Positions 26,885 to 34,447 of a stretch of DNA of 64,000 nt are shown here, in pieces. This DNA comes from an uncultured Odoribacter sp. Its GTDB lineage: Bacteria > Bacteroidota > Bacteroidia > Bacteroidales > Marinifilaceae. Position 1 is the stretch's first letter. Every line of letters begins with the position of its first letter. The stretch covers positions 62,001 through 126,000 of the forward strand of contig CAJURM010000001.1 of NCBI GenBank assembly GCA_910589025.1, in the 5' to 3' direction. The notes under the pieces are model-generated. The model was not told the origin of the DNA. It ran no database searches and saw only the letters and a program-made list of their open reading frames with translations. The translations under genes were made by a program, and so were the position numbers.

Positions 26885-27673
26885 TTAATCCGTTTTTTCC
26901 AAAAGGGAAAAATAAGAGCGCATCAGCCGACGGAGTAAAGGATGGTCCGGGTGAAACAAAACGGAGTTTATCCGGCGGATGGGAAGTATCAGCGGGGATG
27001 TCCCGGTGATAAAGGCGGCCTCATATCGGGATAGTGTATTCAGCCCGATCCGTTTTTCTTCCAGGCTTATTTTTTCCGTTTTACAAATGTCAAATACCCT
27101 CTTCCTGCTCGTTCCTGGCAGTACGTAAGCCGCTGGTGTTGTGTACAGTGTCTCTTCCTGGATGAAAAATACATTTGAGCGCGAACCTTCCGTAACGTAT
27201 CCTTCATTGTCTACCAGAATGACTTCGTATACGTGGTTGTCCCGGATTAACCGGTTGGTCAGGTTGCGCAGAGCCGGATTGAGGTATTTTACTTCCGGGT
27301 TCTGTCTTACCGCCTGGCAGGTCATGGTGTCTATGCCTTTCCGATAGGCTTCGGCAGAAGGATAAGAATGCGGTATGGTGTAAAGGTACTCCGTCATTTG
27401 GCCGTTTGTAAAGTGGAGTACATATTTTACATTGCCTTCTTCTATGTGTTCCAGCCGGATAAGATGTTCCAGTTTGTCCGGAAGGTGAAAAGTGGAAGGG
27501 TCTAAATGAATGTTTGATTTTTTTAGTGAATTATCCAGTCGTAAGAGATTGTCTTGTAAGAAGATAGGTTTTTTGTTGAAAATCCGTATGACCTCGTATA
27601 TGCTCAGTCCCGTTTCCAATATTTTTTCGGAAAATCCAGCCGAATCTTGTGCTGTATTGTTTACCAATATCAT
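26885..27673 (-). CDS. Class IV PLP-dependent aminotransferase-like protein
   Basis: This roughly 262-residue protein has the fold-type IV pattern of branched-chain aminotransferases, D-amino acid aminotransferase and aminodeoxychorismate lyase. The N-terminal GLSIYEVIRIFNKKPIFLQDNLLRL is followed by VKYLNP with the probable PLP lysine, EGSRSNVFFI, and the phosphate-binding LPGTSRKRV. The short length and sequence make an aminodeoxychorismate lyase (PabC) role possible, but the substrate cannot be fixed. The start at 27673 is preferred because a TATTTTTG -7 element lies just upstream, within the 5' end of the longer frame that begins at 27730. Confidence 0.8.
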   Translation of the reverse strand: MILVNNTAQDSAGFSEKILETGLSIYEVIRIFNKKPIFLQDNLLRLDNSLKKSNIHLDPSTFHLPDKLEHLIRLEHIEEGNVKYVLHFTNGQMTEYLYTIPHSYPSAEAYRKGIDTMTCQAVRQNPEVKYLNPALRNLTNRLIRDNHVYEVILVDNEGYVTEGSRSNVFFIQEETLYTTPAAYVLPGTSRKRVFDICKTEKISLEEKRIGLNTLSRYEAAFITGTSPLILPIRRINSVLFHPDHPLLRRLMRSYFSLLEKTD

Positions 27674-27756
27674 GTTGTAAATTTTGGGCAAAAATAAGAA
27701 ATAGAGTTCAGATATGTTCGTACTTTTCATTTATTTGAGTTAATTTTGGCTCACTT

Positions 27757-28245
27757 ATGGAAAATCGGGAACAAATAGAGCGGATTGAATTTTTTCTGAA
27801 CACGGTTGTGCTGGAGGAGTTAGGGAAATTGCAGGATGCGGGATTGACCTATATGCATTTTGTCATTATGGGACAGGCAGTGGAGGTGTTGGGGGGCTTT
27901 CTGGACCAGAAGCCCATGAAAGCCAAAGGGCAATCGGCACATCGTTTTGCTGCTGCCGTGCGTTATTTGCTGGGAGGGCGTTACCGGTTGCTGAATGAGA
28001 ATAATTTTCTTTATGACAAGCTGAGAAATCAAATGACCCACACCTTTTTGCCGGGAGGAGATTTGATTTTGGTGAGAACGGGAGAGGAGAAAGGATATAC
28101 CCATTTGGAAATCAAAGACAAACACCTTGTACTGGTGGCTGACACCTTTTATGAAGACCTGCGCAGGGCGTGCGGCAGGCTGGTGCAGTTGCTCAAAGAA
28201 GGACGGATAAAACCTAAAAATATTGCTTTTGGAAATGACAACTAA
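27757..28245 (+). CDS. Conserved hypothetical protein
   Basis: I do not recognise a named domain in this 162-residue protein. It is soluble, with no signal or membrane segment, mostly helical in its first half and with a short beta hairpin near residues 100-118. It opens the plus-strand run of six genes. Its stop overlaps the next start by 11 bases (28235-28245), which indicates translational coupling with the ProC-like oxidoreductase. A TAATTTTG element at 27741-27748 lies just before the start and shares the divergent spacer with the aminotransferase gene. Confidence 0.8.
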   Translation: MENREQIERIEFFLNTVVLEELGKLQDAGLTYMHFVIMGQAVEVLGGFLDQKPMKAKGQSAHRFAAAVRYLLGGRYRLLNENNFLYDKLRNQMTHTFLPGGDLILVRTGEEKGYTHLEIKDKHLVLVADTFYEDLRRACGRLVQLLKEGRIKPKNIAFGNDN

Positions 28246-29065
28246 AAGAATTGTGTTGATTGGGGCGGGGAATGTGGCGCACCATTTGGCTCCGGCTTTG
28301 CTGAATGCCGGGCTGAATCTTTGTCAGATATATAGCCGCAGTATTGAATCGGCACGGGAGTTGGGAAAGAAAACGGGCATCAGTTATACGGCTGACCTTT
28401 TTGCTGTATATCCGGATTGTGATATTTATATTTTTTGTGTGAGTGATGATGCCTTACTGCCTTTGTTCAAGAGTCTTCGTATAAATAAAAATGCGTTGAT
28501 TCTTCACACTTCCGGCAGCATTCCGATGTCGGTTTTCGGGGCTTATGTGGAAAATTACGGGGTGTTGTATCCTTTACAGACATTTTCTAAAAAAAGGGTG
28601 TTGAATTTCGGTGAAGTCCCTTTGTGTATTGAGGCATCCAACGAGAGTTCCCGGGCCCTCCTCTTGTCTGTGGCTGAAAAATTGTCGTCCCAGGTGAGGG
28701 AAATTTCTTCTGAAAAACGCAAAAAACTCCATCTGGCAGCGGTTTTTGCCAATAACTTCACTAATCATTTGTATGGAATAGCCGGAAAGATGTTGGAAGA
28801 AGAAGGGCTGGATTTTTCGCTTCTGCGGCCTTTGATTTTTGAAACCGCCCATAAAGTGATGCTGTTGTCTCCCGAGGAAGCCCAGACAGGGCCTGCCCGC
28901 AGGAGTGATGAAAGTATACTGGGGATGCATAAAGCGTTGTTGAAGAATGATAAAAAACTGTTGACCCTGTATTCTTTATTGACGGATTCCATCAAGGACT
29001 CTCTGGTGAAGAACGAACCGAAAACCGTGGTGGAAGATCAGCAAATGACGCTAACCTTGTGGTAA
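28235..29065 (+). CDS. Rossmann-like/DUF2520 oxidoreductase
   Basis: This roughly 276-residue protein has an N-terminal NAD(P)-binding motif IVLIGAGNVAHHLAPAL and the helical C-terminal DUF2520 domain (about residues 125-250, HLAAVFANNFTNHLYGIAG). The pair is a known architecture related to pyrroline-5-carboxylate reductase and 6-phosphogluconate dehydrogenase. The reaction is unknown. The start at 28235 is favoured because it begins MTTKRIVLIGAGN. It overlaps the upstream gene and lies 39 bases before the KdsC-like gene. The same neighbourhood occurs in other Bacteroidales, which hints at a shared cell-envelope role. Confidence 0.86.
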   Translation: MTTKRIVLIGAGNVAHHLAPALLNAGLNLCQIYSRSIESARELGKKTGISYTADLFAVYPDCDIYIFCVSDDALLPLFKSLRINKNALILHTSGSIPMSVFGAYVENYGVLYPLQTFSKKRVLNFGEVPLCIEASNESSRALLLSVAEKLSSQVREISSEKRKKLHLAAVFANNFTNHLYGIAGKMLEEEGLDFSLLRPLIFETAHKVMLLSPEEAQTGPARRSDESILGMHKALLKNDKKLLTLYSLLTDSIKDSLVKNEPKTVVEDQQMTLTLW

Positions 29066-29104
29066 GGAAGGTGCGTATGACCTGTATATTTAAAACTGAA
29101 CAAT

Positions 29105-29632
29105 ATGGCTTTTTTTAAAGATGAACTGAAAAAAATCCGGGCTTTTATCTTTGATGTGGACGGAGTACTCTCCCGTCATGAAATGAATCTTTCACCGGAA
29201 GGTGAGTTGATCCGGACGTCATGTGCCAAAGACGGTTATGCGATTATGTATAGCGGTCGGAAAGGGTATATCATTGCCGTTATTTCAGGCGGCGGGGCTC
29301 CCGGTTTGAGGGAACGCCTCGAAAAGCTGGGTATCAAGGATATATACCTGAAAGTGGCAAACAAGCTGGAAGCGTTGGATGAAATTATTCAAAAGTATGC
29401 CTTGAAGCGGGAAGAAATCATGTATATGGGGGATGATATACCGGATTACAATGTCATGACACAGGTCGGTCTGCCTGTTTGTCCGGCAGATGCCTGTGAG
29501 GAAATCAAGTCTATATCCCGGTATATTTCGGATGTGAAGGGGGGGATGGGATGTGTACGGGATGTTATTTCCCAGGTGCTGAAAGCCCGGGGGGACTGGA
29601 TGGATACGGGATGTTATGTGAGGAGTATGTAA
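29105..29632 (+). CDS. KdsC-like HAD phosphatase
   Basis: This 175-residue protein fits the C0-type HAD phosphatases of the KdsC family, which remove phosphate from 3-deoxy-D-manno-octulosonate 8-phosphate in making Kdo for lipopolysaccharide. The nucleophile motif is FDVDGV with Asp17 and Asp19. Later motifs are VISGG, a Lys near residue 90, and GDDIPD. The length is that of tetrameric KdsC, without a cap domain. A role on another sugar phosphate such as N-acylneuraminate 9-phosphate cannot be excluded. It lies in the operon-like run 27757-33407. Confidence 0.88.
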   Translation: MAFFKDELKKIRAFIFDVDGVLSRHEMNLSPEGELIRTSCAKDGYAIMYSGRKGYIIAVISGGGAPGLRERLEKLGIKDIYLKVANKLEALDEIIQKYALKREEIMYMGDDIPDYNVMTQVGLPVCPADACEEIKSISRYISDVKGGMGCVRDVISQVLKARGDWMDTGCYVRSM

Positions 29633-29692
29633 ATGTCTTTGGTTTAGTGAAATAACATGCTGTATATTGTGTAATCATTTAGATGCTTCATT

Positions 29693-30637
29693 ATGCGGGA
29701 AATTTTCAGGTTGATTCGTTTGCGTACATTGTTGTTTGCTATTTTTACATTGTATGCCATGCGCTATTTTGTCATACGGCCTATACTGGCTGTCAATGAT
29801 TTTTCACTGCAATTGAGCGATGTTTCCTTTACTCTGCTGGTTGTGGCTGTTTGTTGTCTGATTTCCGGGGCTTATGTTATCAACGATTATTTTGATACTC
29901 GGATTGACCGGATTGCGGGAGTAAAAGAGGTGGTGGTCGGAAGGCATATCAGCAGGAGAAATGCCATAACCCTGCATTTTATACTGAACAGCATGGCTGT
30001 GTTGATTGCTTTTTATCTCAGTATGGCAGTAGGCATCTGGAAAATAGCCGTATTGTTCATGTTAGTGTCGGGCTTACTCTGGTTTTATTCTTCGGAGTAT
30101 AAAAGGTATTTTCTCGTAGGAAATGTATTTGTGGCATTTATGGTGGCATTGATCCCTTTGAGTGTCCTGGTATTTGAGATTCCTGTGCTGAATATAAAGT
30201 ATGCTGATATACTGACCAGTACGCATACGGATTTTATGTATATGTTTCGCTGGGTCGGCGGTTTTTCGTGCTTTTTGTTTGTAAATGCCCTGCTCTATGA
30301 AATGAATAAAGACCTTTATACGCTGGAAGGTGACCGGGAAAACGGGATACAGACTTTGGCGGTAAGGAGCGGAATGACTGTTGCCCGTGGTGTGATTGCT
30401 TTGATAGCCGGGATATGTGTTGTCTCCGTATGGTTGCTTTATTATACCGTATTCCGTGGGTCGGATCCGGTTTTGTTTTATTTTGCCGGGTTGAGTCTCT
30501 TTTATCTGTTGTATATCGGGTTGATTCTGACCAAAGAACGCAGGCGTTCCGGGGAGTTGGCGGTTATTCGTTTGCTGATGGTAGGCGGCATTGCTTTCAG
30601 TTTGCTGTTGAACCGTTTTTTCTGTTCCCTTTTTTAA
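29693..30637 (+). CDS. UbiA-family prenyltransferase
   Basis: This 314-residue integral membrane protein has about eight or nine hydrophobic segments and both Asp-rich motifs of UbiA prenyltransferases. The first is NDYFDTRID (Asn64, Asp65, Asp68, Asp72) and the second is KDLYTLEGDRENG. These bind the magnesium pyrophosphate of the prenyl donor. Members in Bacteroidales are often labelled geranylgeranylglycerol-phosphate geranylgeranyltransferase, the archaeal-lipid enzyme, but the acceptor here is not known. It lies 10 bases before maf. Confidence 0.86.
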   Translation: MREIFRLIRLRTLLFAIFTLYAMRYFVIRPILAVNDFSLQLSDVSFTLLVVAVCCLISGAYVINDYFDTRIDRIAGVKEVVVGRHISRRNAITLHFILNSMAVLIAFYLSMAVGIWKIAVLFMLVSGLLWFYSSEYKRYFLVGNVFVAFMVALIPLSVLVFEIPVLNIKYADILTSTHTDFMYMFRWVGGFSCFLFVNALLYEMNKDLYTLEGDRENGIQTLAVRSGMTVARGVIALIAGICVVSVWLLYYTVFRGSDPVLFYFAGLSLFYLLYIGLILTKERRRSGELAVIRLLMVGGIAFSLLLNRFFCSLF

Positions 30638-30646
30638 TTGTAATCT

Positions 30647-31228
30647 ATGGCGTATAAACTGATTTTGGCTTCTTCTTCGCCTCGTCGGCAGCAATTGATG
30701 CAGGAAGCCGGGTTTGAGTTTGAGGTGAGGCTCCGGGAGGTGCCGGAAGTTTATCCGGATACTCTGCCTGTAGAGCAGGTGCCGGAATACCTGGCCCGTT
30801 TGAAAGCATCCGCTTTTAACGGAGATTTGCAGGAAGATGAATTGCTGATTACGGCAGATACGATTGTTTCCATCCACGGCAAAGTGGTGGGCAAGCCTCA
30901 TGACCGGCAACAGGCTGTTGCTATGCTTCGGGAGTTGTCTGGAAATAAACACACCGTTATCTCGGGGCTTTGTCTGACGACTGTTCGGGAGCAGAAAAGT
31001 TGCTCGGTCTGTACGGATGTTTTTTTCAGGGAATTGACGGAGAAAGAGATTGTGTATTATGTGGACCGCTATAAACCTTTCGACAAGGCGGGAGCTTACG
31101 GCATACAGGAGTGGATCGGGTATGTGGGCATAGAAAGGATAGACGGTTCTTTTTATAATGTCATGGGATTGCCGGTACAGACACTCTGCCGGCAATTGAA
31201 GGAGTTCGGCGTGGAAGTTTGCAAATAG
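30647..31228 (+). CDS. maf: Maf family nucleotide pyrophosphatase
   Basis: Maf proteins split non-canonical or modified nucleoside triphosphates to the monophosphate. The 193-residue length is standard. Seen are the N-terminal LASSSPRRQQLM, ADTIVSIHGKVVGKPHD, SGNKHTVISGL, and KAGAYGIQEWIG. The ordering around the second motif matches the dTTP/UTP pyrophosphatase (YhdE) type. It follows the UbiA gene by 10 bases and precedes the S46 peptidase by 25. Confidence 0.95.
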   Translation: MAYKLILASSSPRRQQLMQEAGFEFEVRLREVPEVYPDTLPVEQVPEYLARLKASAFNGDLQEDELLITADTIVSIHGKVVGKPHDRQQAVAMLRELSGNKHTVISGLCLTTVREQKSCSVCTDVFFRELTEKEIVYYVDRYKPFDKAGAYGIQEWIGYVGIERIDGSFYNVMGLPVQTLCRQLKEFGVEVCK

Positions 31229-31253
31229 GTGTTAAACAAATAAATATTCTGGT

Positions 31254-33407
31254 ATGAAAAAATGGATTTCGTTTGTATCCGTGTTGTGCTTATTGACGGG
31301 ATATTGTCAGGCAGATGAAGGAATGTGGATTCCGATGTTGCTGAAAAAATACAATATCGAAGATATGCAGAAAAAGGGGTTTAGATTAACCGCGGAGGAT
31401 GTCTATGACATTAACAAAGCCTCGTTGAAAGATGCGGTTGTAGGACTGGGCAGGGAGGGAAGTCCTTTCCATCATTTCTGCACCGGTGAGTTTATCAGTG
31501 CGGAAGGGTTGCTGGTGACAAACCACCATTGTTCCTTCGATATGATTCAGAGTCATTCTTCTTTGGAACACAATTATCTGAGGGATGGTTTTTGGGCGCG
31601 GGAGAGAAGTGAGGAACTGGCAAATCCGGGAATAACGGTTTCCGTTCTGGTGAGGATGGAAGATGTGACAGAGCAGATAATGAGTCAGTTGGAGGAAGGG
31701 TTAAGTATGCAGGAGAGAAACCGGAGAATCGACAGTATATCCGGAGTGCTGGAGCGTCGGGCTACGGAAGGAAGTAATTTGCAGGCCAATATCAGGCCTT
31801 ATTTTAACGGGAATCAGTTTTTTATGTCCGTGTTTCGTATTTTCAGGGATGTGCGTTTGGCCGGGGCTCCGGCTTCGGCCATCGGAAAGTTCGGAGGGGA
31901 TACGGATAATTGGATGTGGCCGCGGCATACCGGTGATTTTTCGGTGTTGAGGGTATATGCTGACGAGAATAATGAACCGGCGGGGTATTCTGAAAAAAAC
32001 CGCCCGTATCGTCCGGCGTCTTTTTTTAAGATTTCAGCCCAAGGAATAAAGGAAGGGGATTTTACGATGATATTCGGTTATCCCGGTACGACCAATGAGT
32101 ATTTGCCTTCCCATGCCATCCGGCAACTGACGGAGGTGGAGAATCCCCATAAAATTGCCATCCGTACGGCTAAACTGAATGTGATGAACGAAGCCATGGA
32201 CCGGAGTGAACTGACCCGGATAAAATATGCGGCCAAGGCTGCCGGAGTGGCGAATGCCTGGAAGAAGTGGCAGGGGGAAATCAAGGGATTGAAACGGTTT
32301 CATACCATCGGGAACAAGGAAAAACAGGAGGCCGAATTTGCCAAATGGGCTGAAGGGCACAAGCGTTATGAAGGCATTACGGAGCGTTACCGGGATTTGT
32401 ATGCCCGGAGGGAGAATTTAATCCGGGCTTATGTGTATGCAAGTGAGGCCGGATTAAGGGGAGCGGAGATTGTCGGTCTGGCGGAAAAAGTACGCAGCAG
32501 GGTGAGCAAAAGTGTGGAAAAGAAAGAACAGGCAGCATGTAAAGAGGGATTGCATCAGGAGATTGCCGCTTTTTTCAAGAATTACGATGTGGAAACGGAT
32601 CGGCGGATTTTAGCCGAAATGTTGCGGCTGTACAATGCCAATCTGCCTGCGGAGTGGATTCCGGAAGAGGTGGGGAAAGCCCGGCAAACGGAGGATTACG
32701 GCCAGTATGCGGCAGAGTTGTTTAAAAAATCTTCTTTTGCCACCCCGCAGGGTGCGGAGGTCGTTTGGGGAGATTGTGACGAAAAGGCATTGCGCAGGAT
32801 AGAGAAAGATCCGGTTACCCGGCTTGCTTCTTCAATCCGGGAGTTTATGCTCCACCGGATTTTGCCGGAATTGATGGAGATAGAAAGGGAGTTGAAAAAT
32901 GAAAACCGGATTTGGCTGGCCGGATTGATGGAGATGAATCCGGAAAAAGTATATTATGCGGACGCAAATTCGACGTTGAGGGTGGCCTATGGAAAAGTAG
33001 GCGGATATTCGCCGGCGGATGGGGTGAATTATACGTATTATACGACATTGACGGGGATTATGGAAAAAGACCGGCCTGAGATATACGATTATAACATACC
33101 CCAGGCTTTGCGGGATGTATATGCGCGGAAGGATTTCGGGCCTTACACCCAGAACGGGGAAGTTCCGGTCTGTTTTGTGGCCAATAACCATACCACCGGA
33201 GGCAATTCCGGCAGTCCGGTGTTAAATGCTGACGGGCATTTGATTGGCATCAACTTTGACCGGGCGTGGGAAGGGGTGATGTCGGATATGCAGTACGATC
33301 CCGAGATTTGCCGGAATATCGCAGTGGATATACGTTATGTTCTCTTTGTGATTGACAAAGTGGCGGGAGCGGGACATTTGCTCAATGAAATGGAAATTAT
33401 CCGGTAG
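31254..33407 (+). CDS. S46 family dipeptidyl-peptidase, DPP11-like
   Basis: This 717-residue exported serine peptidase removes dipeptides from the N-terminus of oligopeptides in the periplasm. It has a signal peptide (1-20). The catalytic triad is predicted as His91 or His92 in NHHC, Asp228 in RHTGDFS and Ser652 in GGNSGSP. Residue 670, 18 after the Ser, is Arg. In the studied S46 enzymes Gly at this place gives DPP7 (hydrophobic P1) and Arg gives DPP11 (Asp or Glu at P1). The assignment to acidic specificity is therefore an inference from one residue. It ends the gene run and is followed by a large imperfect inverted repeat. Confidence 0.92.
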   Translation: MKKWISFVSVLCLLTGYCQADEGMWIPMLLKKYNIEDMQKKGFRLTAEDVYDINKASLKDAVVGLGREGSPFHHFCTGEFISAEGLLVTNHHCSFDMIQSHSSLEHNYLRDGFWARERSEELANPGITVSVLVRMEDVTEQIMSQLEEGLSMQERNRRIDSISGVLERRATEGSNLQANIRPYFNGNQFFMSVFRIFRDVRLAGAPASAIGKFGGDTDNWMWPRHTGDFSVLRVYADENNEPAGYSEKNRPYRPASFFKISAQGIKEGDFTMIFGYPGTTNEYLPSHAIRQLTEVENPHKIAIRTAKLNVMNEAMDRSELTRIKYAAKAAGVANAWKKWQGEIKGLKRFHTIGNKEKQEAEFAKWAEGHKRYEGITERYRDLYARRENLIRAYVYASEAGLRGAEIVGLAEKVRSRVSKSVEKKEQAACKEGLHQEIAAFFKNYDVETDRRILAEMLRLYNANLPAEWIPEEVGKARQTEDYGQYAAELFKKSSFATPQGAEVVWGDCDEKALRRIEKDPVTRLASSIREFMLHRILPELMEIERELKNENRIWLAGLMEMNPEKVYYADANSTLRVAYGKVGGYSPADGVNYTYYTTLTGIMEKDRPEIYDYNIPQALRDVYARKDFGPYTQNGEVPVCFVANNHTTGGNSGSPVLNADGHLIGINFDRAWEGVMSDMQYDPEICRNIAVDIRYVLFVIDKVAGAGHLLNEMEIIR

Positions 33408-33486
33408 GTATAAAAAAGGAAAATCTCTGACAAGTTTTGTTTTGCCGTCCGGAGTGACGGTGTTTTCGGTGGAAAAGTCCTGGGTA

Positions 33487-33616
33487 CCTTGCTGTAAGGT
33501 CCCACTCTGTTCCATATCTCCTGTATGTCTCCTGTATCACTTCTGTACTCGGCAGGTCGGAGGGAGTACAGGTGAGGTACAGGAGACATAGAAGAGAGGG
33601 GTATTTTGTAGCAAGG
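33487..33616. repeat. Long imperfect inverted repeat
   Basis: Inner arms 33524-33550 and 33564-33590 form a stem with a perfect 13-base block (TATGTCTCCTGTA), a perfect 8-base block (CTGTACTC) and a few mismatches, around a 13-base loop. Outer arms CCTTGCT at 33487-33493 and AGCAAGG at 33610-33616 also pair. The left arm holds two direct copies of TCTCCTGTA. It is non-coding, sits between the peptidase gene and sodB, and looks like a small mobile or REP-like palindromic element. Confidence 0.65.
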
Positions 33617-33640
33617 TTTTACCGGTTTAATATGTATTGG

Positions 33641-33670
33641 GCTGTCTGATAAATTTCAGACAGCTTTTTT
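33641..33670 (+). terminator. Terminator overlapping the sodB stop
   Basis: GCTGTCTGA at 33641-33649 pairs with 33656-33664, followed on the plus strand by six T. It ends the plus-strand run. Its 3' arm contains the stop codon of the converging sodB gene. Confidence 0.85.
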
Positions 33671-34330
33671 CCATCTTTGTTCTACGGCGTTCCAATTGAC
33701 GATCTTCCAGAAGTTCTCGACATATTTCGCTCTGAGGTTTTGCACGTCCAGATAGTACGCATGTTCCCACACATCCAGGTTTAGTAAGGGAATCTTCCCC
33801 TCCTTTAAGGGGTTTTCCGCATTGTGGGTCTGTATGATTTCCAGCTTCTTTTCCTGCGGACTGACCGTCAGCCAGGCATATCCGGAACCGAAAAGGGTCA
33901 CGGCAGCTTGGGTAAACTGTGCTTTGAATTCATCAAAACCGCCGAATTCTTTGCGAATGGCCTCCATCATTCTTTCGCAAGGGGCTGTTTCATTTTCCCG
34001 GTGGGGCTGTAGGGCTTCAAACTGGAAATAATGGTTATACACCTGTGCTGCGTTGTTGAAGAGGCTTCCGCCGGCGTGAAGCATAATTTCTTCTATGGTC
34101 TTGTTTTCAAATTCCGTACCCGCTTTTTGCTTGTTGGTATTTTCGATGTAACCGGCAAGGTGTTTGCCGTAGTGGAATTGTATGGTCCGTTCGCTGATGT
34201 AGGGCGCCAGTGCGTCCTGTGTGTAGGGAAGCGGTTGTAACTGAAAGGCGTTGTTGTCTCCTCTGGCATTGACAGTATTGGAGGACAAAAGGACGCCATA
34301 AGCCTGATTTTGGGATGTGGTGTTCATCAT
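33656..34330 (-). CDS. sodB: Iron/manganese superoxide dismutase
   Basis: SodB turns superoxide into oxygen and hydrogen peroxide. The 224-residue protein has the four metal ligands of the Fe/Mn family: His53 in QFHYGKH, His100 in AAQVYNHYF, Asp186 and His190 in DVWEHAYY. Iron is favoured by overall similarity to SodB, but metal choice cannot be proven. The N-terminus is about 25 residues longer than E. coli SodB and is polar, without a clear signal peptide, so the extension is either real and unstructured or a start further in is used. It would work with the rubrerythrin at 41727. Confidence 0.93.
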   Translation of the reverse strand: MMNTTSQNQAYGVLLSSNTVNARGDNNAFQLQPLPYTQDALAPYISERTIQFHYGKHLAGYIENTNKQKAGTEFENKTIEEIMLHAGGSLFNNAAQVYNHYFQFEALQPHRENETAPCERMMEAIRKEFGGFDEFKAQFTQAAVTLFGSGYAWLTVSPQEKKLEIIQTHNAENPLKEGKIPLLNLDVWEHAYYLDVQNLRAKYVENFWKIVNWNAVEQRWKKAV

Positions 34331-34409
34331 GTATTCGTTTTTAGTTGTGGTTTGTATGGAATTTATTAACGGATGGTAGGAAAAAAGGTTACTATACAGA
34401 GATTTTTCA

Positions 34410-34417
34410 TAGCTTTG
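34410..34417 (+). promoter_or_regulatory. Candidate -7 element of the DUF4836 gene
   Basis: TAGCTTTG fits TAnnTTTG. It lies 30 bases before the start codon. The -33 position reads GTT rather than TTG. Confidence 0.45.
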
Positions 34418-34447
34418 TGATTAAATGGGTATTTAAAACGGAAAAAT

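Noticed and set aside
30074..31195. A 373-residue antisense frame across the UbiA and maf genes
   Set aside because: It crosses two well-supported genes on the other strand, is rich in His, Gln and Arg, and has no recognisable motif.
33352..33591. A 79-residue plus-strand frame after the S46 peptidase
   Set aside because: Its first part overlaps the peptidase gene in another frame and the rest is the inverted repeat; no domain or start signal.
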